A stretch of 64,000 nt of DNA, from positions 43,925,288-43,989,287 of the forward strand of contig CM046457.1 in NCBI GenBank assembly GCA_025506515.1. The letters are read 5' to 3'. Of the stretch, positions 56,145-64,000 are shown piece by piece. Position numbers and translations under genes: made by a program. This stretch comes from Flaveria trinervia (taxonomy: Eukaryota; Streptophyta; Magnoliopsida; Asterales; Asteraceae). Under the pieces are notes generated by a model. The model was given only the letters and a program-made list of their open reading frames with translations. It had not been told where the DNA came from and did not search any database. Position 1 is the first letter of the stretch. Each line of letters starts with the position of its first letter.

Positions 56145-58648
56145 TGTAACACTCGGAATTTTAAAAAGATGAGAAATAAAGAATAAAAATGAAGAAAAAG
56201 GAGAAGATGCAATCTAACCCAAGTTGAGAGGTTAAATGTGTAAAAAGTAAAAAAAATTATATATTATTTTGTACAAAAGTAACATGGCCACCCATGCCAT
56301 ATTATTTTCATCTTTTGTCAATGGTTTTAGAGAGAGAGAAGAGCAGAACTTTGGGTTTTTGAAGAAGAAGAAAAAGAAGCCGAACTTAAGGTATGAATTC
56401 TATGTTTTGAAGTGTTTCTTGCTGGTTTCAGCCTTGGGTATATGCTTATGTGTGTTTTGTGTGTTCGTTTGTGTGTTTTGATGGGTTTCTAGGTGTTTGA
56501 ACTCATATTGCATTCGTGTTTGAATAAGTCATTCACGAAATTGCCAAAAGTGAGTTCTAGATCCCCACTTTAAATGTTTTAACTAGTTGTGGGGTGGAAA
56601 TGCATTTTATAAAGTTTTATTTATTGTGGGTGTGTGTACCCATATATGTATGTGAGTGTGTTTTATGGGTGGGTGTATGTTGGGAATGATCTATGGTTAT
56701 GTTCGTGTTGTATTCATGTTTATGATGATTTGAATGTTAGAAACTAGGCTATGACCATGTTAGAATCGGATTTGGGACTGAAAATGATGCAAGTAGAAAT
56801 TCAGGATGTTCATGTGCCCAAATAGTATTCATGCGCCTACAGTTGTGCCCAAATGCCTAAGTTTTTGCCCATGCGCCCAAATGCCAAACACCCAAGTGTC
56901 GATGCTCCTAAGTGAGGCTCATGCGCCTGCAAAGTGTTAATGTGCCTAAGATGTGCCCAGGTGACTAAGTGTTTCCCATGCACCCAAATAGTGACCATGC
57001 ACCCAAATTTTCCCATATGCCTAAGTCTTCATGCGCCTACATAGTACACATGCGCCTGCATAATGCTCATGCGCCTGCAAAGTGCCCATGCGCCTAAAAG
57101 ACTTAGAATTATTTCTGAAAATTTAGGAAAAACAATGTTTTAGGCTATGACTTGGGATGTTCCCGGGGATGATGTATGATGATTATATGAAACCCTATGA
57201 TGATTGGTGATGATGTTATGCATGATGATGCTATGTATGTTTATGTTATGTTTTTCTTCATGTTCCTTATTACGTATTATTTCTGTGGCTTTATTATCAA
57301 TGAACGTATAGTATTATGTAATGAAAGCGGAATAATGATGATGAAAATTGGAACATAAGGAAAAATGAATGAATGAACAAAAAGTCTTGCAAGCAATATG
57401 AAAATATGCTAAATCAATATTTCAGATTCATTGAGCTTGGATCTTAGGATTTATCTCGTTCAGATCTAGAAATCAAAATTAAAATGGGTGGGCGTGTGTG
57501 AATCAAAGAACAAAGAGATGGATAATAATGATGTTATGATTTCATTGATGTTGATAAACAAGTTCAATGAGAATCATAGATGGCTGGTGAAATTAAACCC
57601 ACCCAAAGGAGAGGATTTCTCCTTGGGTGGTGATTTACACCATAAGAAACACACACACAAAAGCCACACTTGCAAAAATGCACTAGTGGGTCTTTATGTT
57701 ATTATTACAACATGACCTAATTTGACTTTTCTAATTTTCTTGATCTTGACTTTGTCATGTTAAATTGTCTTGTATTGTTGTTTTTGTTGTAATCAACTTG
57801 GTCTCTGAACTTGTACATTGAGATCTTCAATTGGCTGTAATTATGATTGGTAAACTTTAGTTTATTCCATTGTTGAATCACAACAAAAGAGGTTCACAAC
57901 TCATTGAGGGGTTGTTAGCTCAACTATGTGCGGGTTAGCTAACCCATGAGGATGCACATAAGGGTCTAATCCTTGTGATTGACCAGATGTATATGGGACC
58001 CTTGTCACTTGCCTCGATACTGGTGCCAGCACTTGTGCATGATGTTAGAAGCCTATTTATAGACTTTGGCCCAGTATCAGCCTTGTGCATGATGTTTGGG
58101 GTATAATACATGGCATTGGTCTGGATGAAAAGTAAAAAATAATGATGAATGTACGAAAGGTACGGTAAGGAAGATAATGAATGAGAATGAATGTTAACGA
58201 ATAACGTATGATGGCGAATGACGATGAAAGATAATAATAAGATTATCTATTTGTGTGTATGATATTTGATCGCGTATGAAAGTAAAGAACAGTTTTATAC
58301 GAAAGAAAAGTATTATATATTTTATACAACTAAAACTCACTTAGCAACGCTGAATATTAAGTATTTTCCAGTTGGCAAGTAAGAATGTTGAGGATGGCAC
58401 GGGGGCATCTACTTGGCTAGTTTTGGATGACATCCATTTTATATTATGATAATATTTTTGTGATGTAATGCAACAAATGATATTTTTAACTTAACAAGGA
58501 TGTATTATTTCGTAAAAGTAATTATTAATATATGAAATGTTTTGCTAAGTTATTCTGCTACAGTATTTTAGTAAATGTTAAAGTATGTTTTATATTTTTA
58601 AGTGCGATGATTGTCCGACTATAAGTGTCCGGGGAACGGGGCCTTACA
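56145..58648 (+). repeat. 3' LTR of gypsy G
   Basis: 2504 bp, TGTAACACTCGG to CCTTACA. The first 920 bp match the 5' LTR remnant. CATGCGCCT repeats lie at 56810-57105. The middle (57400-57730) includes a hairpin CCACCCAAAGGAGA/TCTCCTTGGGTGG (57599-57630) and an 85-codon-or-shorter ORF that I regard as chance. GGGTTAGCTAACCC (57932-57945) is a perfect 14-bp palindrome. A later insertion inside 57380-57990 cannot be excluded because the 5' LTR lacks this part. Confidence 0.82.
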
Positions 58649-58816
58649 CTTGGGCCCTAATGATAATAAAAAGTCTTACAAGCATTGTGGATGGACTTTA
58701 TTTATGTGAGTGAGATGAATGACATGGACCTCTATCCATAAGCAGACTACGTGCCTTACATTGTGGGTCAATCGTCTGGTGTTAGCTACCATGATAAACG
58801 TTTACCGGGTAGGGGT
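58649..58816. repeat. Probable continuation of the old LTR that hosts G
   Basis: Non-coding. The phrase AAAAGTCTTACAAGCATTGTGGATGG and the following text resemble middle parts of chromovirus LTRs. It begins at the G TSD and ends where the H LTR starts. Pairing with 11956-12856 is inferred from position. Confidence 0.4.
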
Positions 58817-61800
58817 TGATGATGTGTGAAAATATATATTAATTTATTATAAAAATGATTTTCACAAATTAGTTTTATAAGGAAATTCCTAACTAAACTT
58901 CACACAAACGGCAAGTAAACTCAGATATCGAATCCGTGAACACTTTTGGTGGCTTTTGATAATAAACCCCTATCAACTTCTAACCTGATTAATTTAATTA
59001 TTTTAAGTAATTATTAATATACAAAATAAACAATTTAACTCAATTAATTAATCTAAACATGATGAACTAAATAAACACATAACAAATCATACTTGAAAAC
59101 TTGAATACAATCAAATATGTGAAATAACTACCTAGCTAGGAATCCAACTAACATGTGATGACATAAAGGAAATAACTCGTATCACTATCCCTAAAAATAC
59201 AGAGCTAGTGTTAACTAATTATATTGCTACTCCCTAAGAGAACCAAAGACACGTGAGATAGGTTTATTAAATTGTTTAATGAAATATCACCCCTACGTTT
59301 TCTACCATAATGTTTTTAAGATTATATTTTCCAACCTAAGACAAAAAAATTAATTAAATCTAATTATATACCCAAAAACACTAACACCACAAATGAAAGG
59401 CAGAATACGCTCTCGCAAAATATAAACCTAACAAACAATGGGTAGGAAGGTTTAAGCAATATCTATCACCCCTAGGTTCTAGATAATGTAGCACATTGCA
59501 AATACCATCAAAATCAAAACCAAAACTCCTAATATTATCTCTAATCAAATTTTAAAATTTAAAACACAAAGTATTAATTTTAACTTGAAAAACTAATCTA
59601 TATGTCACACAATCAATCAAGATCAAACATAGACGAGCATAGCAATAACTTTGAAGTATAAAACAATGCACGTGTCCATATTTAATTGAGAAAATAATCA
59701 TGTTTTAATATTAATAAACAAATATAAAAAATTAAAACTCAATATTTAATCAAAATATGTTGGTTTTCAATCTAACCTTTGTAGTACTAAAAAGTTAGCT
59801 ACTCTTAACATTCACTAGAAATGATAATGAAATTGCAAATTTTAATAATATAGATGATAGAATCGACGAAATAAAAAAACTAATAACGAATTGAACCGAA
59901 TGATCTTCAATGCATGAATGCTTCGATCCTTGATTCCAGATCTTGTTCTTTGCCTTCTGAATGCTCTTCAAAGTAATGTATGAAATTTACCAATTAAACT
60001 CTCCTTGAATTTGATTTATTTGTTCCCTGCGTAAATTGCTTGTCCCCCGTGTCTCTACCGTCTCCCATCTTATATATGTATCAAGTCATTAGTTTTCTTT
60101 TCTTTCCTTTTGCTCCATATCTTCTGTGCGCCACCAATCACCTTTTATCCTACATGGGCTTTTTTTCAACAAGTGATTCAAAAGTTCACATGGGTGTTTG
60201 CATGTGCTAGTTGGGCTTCACTTGATTTATTGTAATGACAATTCGCATGATCTTCTAATCTACTATGATTTGTAAGTAATTTATACATTGATTTACAATA
60301 TAAAAGGAATATACACACTAAAGTGAGCTCATGAACTTACATGAATTTCTATCACCATATTACACATTTTACTTCGCAATGTTTTATATAATCTACCTTA
60401 TTTGTTTAGAAAAACAGATTGTGAGTTGTTTATATTGATTTTAATTAAAATGCTACTCTAGTTTGCTATCTCAAGTTTCATTAAAAAACAAATTTTTGGA
60501 TGTCATAATCCCTTAGAAACTTATTAAACTCGAAAGTGAACTGAATATAAGTAAAAATAGCTAAACCTATATAAAATTACTCAAAAGTGTAGAAAATATT
60601 TGAATTTAATATGCAGATTTTAGATCATATCAGATATCCCTATACTTGAACTTTGTCCCTAAGCAAAACTAATCACACGACATATCCAACATCAAAGAGT
60701 TTAAATACATAAACAAAAAGCTAAAATAGCGCAACCCGTTTTCCCTAAAAACACAACCCACTACTTAGTCACAATCAATAGAATCAAGCAACCTTGATAG
60801 CAATTTTGAAAAATAAACGTTCTAACTAAACTTAGTTTATTTAAAGTCTCTAGAGACAAAAATCCACAACTTTTCATAATATTATCTCCTCTCGGTTTAT
60901 TTAGTGGACTAGTAAAAAATGTACTAGTTTATATTTGTGATACTCTCGATATTATCACGATACAACATTTTCATAAGCTTGCAGAGGTATCATATCTACA
61001 ACAACTAACAATTGAACTTGACACAAATCAAATAGGTCTTGATATGAGTTGTAACGTAGCTAAGATGAAAGATAGGAATAAACAAGAGGAGAATAAGGCT
61101 AAGGCATTAGAAAGATCTGACTTCGTTAGTCAAAACATAAGACTTATATGCAATGATAAACAAAAACAAAAGATCAAACTTGAATCCTTTATCAAACAAA
61201 CTTCTAATAGACATTTCTTTTTGTGGGGCCAAATTTTCACCCTTTTTTATTATTTTACCATTTTTAATTCTTTTATTTTTTTGTTTTTTTAATAAACAAA
61301 TGGCACGTTCTCAGCCAAGTTTAGGAACTGAGACTAAGTAATCAACATAACTAATAAATCACACTGCTAAAAATTGAGACTAACTAATCAAACATAACTA
61401 ATCAATCACACTACTAAAAACTAACATGGTCGGATTTCCTAACACACGGCTTAACACAAAAGGCTTAAATAAATAAAGGCTAGGCTAACAGGGGTGTAAA
61501 CAAAAGAAAGTAATAATAAATGGCTCAACATGGCTAACTAGTGGATAAATTTAGGATTAGGTAGTCACATGCTAAACACAAGGCTTAATCCTAGGTGCAT
61601 CTATCATTTTTCTGCAAGTTCAAAGTTCACGGTCTCAACGCATATAACCAAAAAAAACTCTAAACTGCATGTAATCGTGTGATAGAAACGCTCAAAGTAA
61701 TAAATGCATGTGAATTGCAAATAATCAAGAACTAAAGGCTCAATCTCACATGAAAACGGAGATAATAAGGGTATAAGTTGTGGAACTTATATGTTTCATC

Positions 61801-62282
61801 TGTCGATTTACCTCAATTAATTAGATGTCTATGTAATTTTATTTTGAAAACCACTTGTTAAGTTAACTTAAATAAGTAAATCATGCTTTAGGTTTTATTA
61901 ATAAATGATAATCATCATCACATCACCATTCGTGCAAGTTATGTTTTACATGAGTGGATGAGTGCTACTTAGTGTTATTTTTTCTCTATTTTTTTAATTT
62001 CAAGGATTTATCAATTAATATGTATATTATCGACCCAAAATGTTTCAGTTTTGCCAACTATCTCATCCCCACACTTCAATCAAACATTTTCCCTAATGTT
62101 TGAATAAATAAATATAAGCAATTAAGATAATAAAAGTGCAAGAAATAGGAAACTTGAACCTCCCCTCACATGTAACATGCAATGATAGAAGGTCCACTGA
62201 AAATGTATATGTCATCCTCACACTTTAACTTGACTAAGAACCTCAAGCAGATGATACTTCAGCTCCGAGCAATAACCTGAAA
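58817..62282 (-). repeat. H 3' LTR and 3' untranslated region
   Basis: AT-rich and without a credible gene. On the minus strand the left part reads as R-U5 of a Tat/Athila-type LTR: a TATA box (60069-60076), then a long transcribed region with phrases such as CCTAGGGGTGATAGATATTGC, ending in GGATTCGATATCTGAG and TTCACACATCATCA at 58817. The U3/3'UTR boundary on the right is not clear; sequence near 62040-62200 (CCCCACACTTCAATC on plus) looks like 3' untranslated region. Confidence 0.6.
60069..60076 (-). promoter_or_regulatory. TATA box in H LTR
   Basis: Plus strand CTTATATA, i.e. TATATAAG on the minus strand, upstream of the inferred R region. Confidence 0.45.
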
Positions 62283-63660
62283 TCAAGACAACATAGAGGC
62301 ATCCGGTACGAAGAATAAAAAATAAAAAGTAAACGAAAATGCAAATGCAAAAAATAAAAAACAAACCCTCGGGTTACCTCTCGAAAGTGCTTGGTTTATT
62401 AACAATTCGGTAAGCTGACTCGAACCTGTCAATTGGGTTCCTATAAGGGTAAGGTCAACCACTTCTTCCTCGTTCTTAATCACTATCCTTCTACTATAAT
62501 GCTTTAAACAATGGTCGTTTACCTTAAATGTATCCCTATCCTTTTCCTCAATTTCAATTGTTCCATAAGGAAATACCTCGCGCATAGTGTATGGTCCCAA
62601 CCATCGGGACTTTAATTTTCCGTTAAACAATTACAATCGTGAATTGTATAGTAATACCTGATCCCCAAACTTGAATTCTTTATTACCTTTCAAATGGCGG
62701 TCATGTAATTCTTTCATATGTTCCTTGTATCGTGTCGAGTGTGTGTACACATGATCTCTCCATTCCTCCAACTCATGCAACTGGTGAAATCGATTCGGTC
62801 TGGCCATGGACACATCTAAATTCATTTTCCTCAATGCGCAGTATGCGCGATGCTCTAACTCCATTGGTAGATGACGCTTTCCCATAAATCATCCGAAATA
62901 GTGTAGAACCCGTCGGTGTCTTATACGCCTTGCGGAAAGCCCATAGCACATCATCTAACTTTTTAGACCAATCCTTACAATTTGATCCGACTATTTTTTT
63001 AAGAATCTCCTTGATACCCTAATTACTTACCTCAACTTGCGCACTAGTATGTGGATAATAAGTTGTTGCAAGCTGATGGGTGACCGCATAGCGTTGCAAG
63101 GCTTTCTCCATCTGCGCATTGTAAAGTGGTTCCCTTGATCACTAATTAGGGCTTTAGGATTACAAAAGCACAAAATTAACTACTTAATGAATTTCACTAC
63201 AACCCTAGCATCATTAGTGGGTAAGGCTTGAGCCTCCACCCACTTGGAAACATAGTTTACGACTACTGGGATGTACTTTTTCCCACGAGATGACAGAAAT
63301 GGGCCCATGAGATTGATTTCCCATAAATAAAAATCTCACATGCCTAAATGGTAGTTCGTGGCATCTCATGCTAGGATGAGATAGTTCTCACTCTCTAACA
63401 TGTGTCATAACTCCTCAGAAATTCATGTGCACCCTTAAAGATCATCATGCCATAAAATCCAACATCGAATACCTTCTTCGCCATTAAACTCGCTCCATAA
63501 TAGCCACCTGTTGGCCCTTAGTGGCAATGGCTTAAAATCCTCCTTGCCTCGCCACCATGTCCACACCTGTGTACAATCTGATATGCTTAAACGCGGAAGA
63601 GGTATAGGTCGTCCCAAATATAATGCTTAACATCTGCAAAGAATTTCTTCTTTTAGTAAT
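62283..63660 (-). pseudogene. Gypsy H integrase, broken
   Basis: From right to left: KKFFADVKHYIWDDLYLFRV (about 63655-63590) before a frameshift, then a degraded zinc region. Next are GKKYIPVVVNYVSKWVEAQALPT and SDQGNHF (catalytic Asp) near 63300-63130, AFRKAYKTPTGSTLFRMIYGK near 62940-62880, and an open piece 62885-62631 (LPMELEHRAYCALRKMN, FGDQVLLYNSRL). One in-frame stop near 62631 is followed by KLKSRWLGPYTMREVFPYG in 62630-62283. The whole domain is recognisable but dead. Confidence 0.85.
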
Positions 63661-63769
63661 GTTTCATGCCTATCATCAAACCCTTATTGCTAACTAATTA
63701 GCTAGATCTGCAAACCAAAAAAATCCCTCTATGTATGCTTTTAAAAACATCAGTGCCTCATGCGGAAAG

Positions 63770-64000
63770 TGTAACACCCCTAATAAAGTCTAAGCGAGCC
63801 AAATAATAATAATGGGCTTAGACAAGATTATTTAATGTAAATAAGATGGATAGGGGTTATAGACCAAGTTAACTTTTCGGGTTATGTGTCCAGCGAGTTA
63901 AAGGTCCTCAGAACGCTTGGTATATATAAATGGGTCAGCCTGAGCAACTCTTATTTGCAACTCAACACTCTAATTCTAAAGAGAGTGTAGAGAGAGAAAG
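63770..64000 (+). repeat. Start of another gypsy LTR, cut by window end
   Basis: TGTAACACCCCTAATAAAG opens at 63770, the classic start of a chromovirus-type LTR. A TATA box (63921-63930) and an AGAGAGAAAG box at the very end match the layout of the G LTR. It interrupts gypsy H. Its orientation is taken from the TATA box. Confidence 0.75.
63921..63930 (+). promoter_or_regulatory. TATA box in the right-edge LTR
   Basis: TATATATAAA about 150 bp after the LTR start. Confidence 0.6.

Larger units (their letters stand above)
12857..58648 (+). mobile_element. Ty3/gypsy element G (Del/Tekay-like chromovirus), nested host
   Basis: The outer frame of most of the window. LTRs open with TGTAACACTCGG at 12857 and 56145, and the right LTR ends CCTTACA at 58648. 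Flanking CTCGG (12852-12856) and CTTGG (58649-58653) make a 4/5 TSD. Between the LTRs only integrase and a chromodomain-like C-terminus remain, in three pieces: 13776-13936, 42564-43212 and 55471-56126. Copia B and copia C are inserted in the two gaps. Gag, protease, RT and RNase H are gone. Without the insertions G would be only about 5 kb. Confidence 0.88.
58817..63769 (-). mobile_element. Gypsy element H (Athila/Tat-like), partial, minus strand
   Basis: The 3' part of a minus-strand gypsy element: integrase remnants (about 63660-62460), untranslated 3' region and a long AT-rich LTR on the left. The integrase style (KSRWLGPYTMREVFPYG, LPMELEHRAYCAL) is that of non-chromodomain Athila/Tat gypsies. 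The 5' side is interrupted at 63770 by another gypsy LTR. The rest would lie outside the window. Confidence 0.8.

Noticed and set aside
57488..57715. 75-codon ORF starting MGVCESKNKEMD
   Set aside because: Inside the G LTR with no recognisable domain; resembles a myristoylation start only by chance.
61044..61341. Lys-rich 82-codon ORF and its overlapping neighbour
   Set aside because: AT-rich LTR/3'UTR of gypsy H, no family motif, ends in homopolymer-coded Phe runs.

Overview
This window looks like nuclear DNA of a flowering plant, most likely a eudicot. It consists almost entirely of LTR retrotransposons inserted into one another, and I found no convincing host gene. The evidence is plant-type Ty1/copia and Ty3/gypsy polyproteins, primer binding sites matching initiator Met-tRNA (TGGTATCAGAGC), TG...CA long terminal repeats, target-site duplications (TSDs), and heavy decay by stops, frameshifts and indels. 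The very long third ORF in the copia elements resembles, from memory, retroelement proteins common in Asteraceae, so that family is a weak guess.

Layout. Copia D (+, 1-3775) is cut by the left edge and ends in an LTR. It sits inside the third ORF of copia A (-, 3776 to about 11955), a relative in the opposite orientation. Next comes a fragment of an old gypsy-type LTR (about 11960-12856), split by gypsy G (+, 12857-58648, TSD CTCGG/CTTGG). G has lost gag, protease, RT and RNase H, and its integrase is split by two copia elements: B (+, 13937-42563) and C (+, 43213-55470, TSD TCATG). B is itself split in gag by copia E (-, 16200-30992, TSD CAATC). E is split in RT by solo gypsy LTR F (22410-24888), which carries a tRNA-like or SINE-like segment. 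To the right of G are a likely continuation of the old LTR (58649-58816), an Athila/Tat-like gypsy H (-, 58817-63769), and the start of another gypsy LTR that interrupts H (63770-64000).

How the parts work together. The copia elements follow LTR, PBS, gag with CCHC knuckles, protease, integrase, RT, RNase H, then a repeat-rich spacer, a third ORF of roughly 1,100-1,250 codons, PPT, LTR. This is the SIRE/Maximus-like arrangement. All are defective. Nesting reaches about six levels: old LTR, G, B, E, F, SINE-like insert.

Most interesting signal. Each copia family carries its own vocabulary of short hairpin or palindromic motifs. They cluster in the LTR and in the spacer between RNase H and the third ORF, and in some families also in the leader or gag-pol linker. 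The sequences differ between families: CAGTAGTT/AACTACTG in A, C and D; CANTCG-NN-CGANTG and a constant-loop hairpin in B; CTTCSGAAG in E. In A, C and B, variant copies often differ by paired changes that keep the stem. The third ORFs of A, B, C and E also share a recognisable N-terminal domain despite strong divergence.
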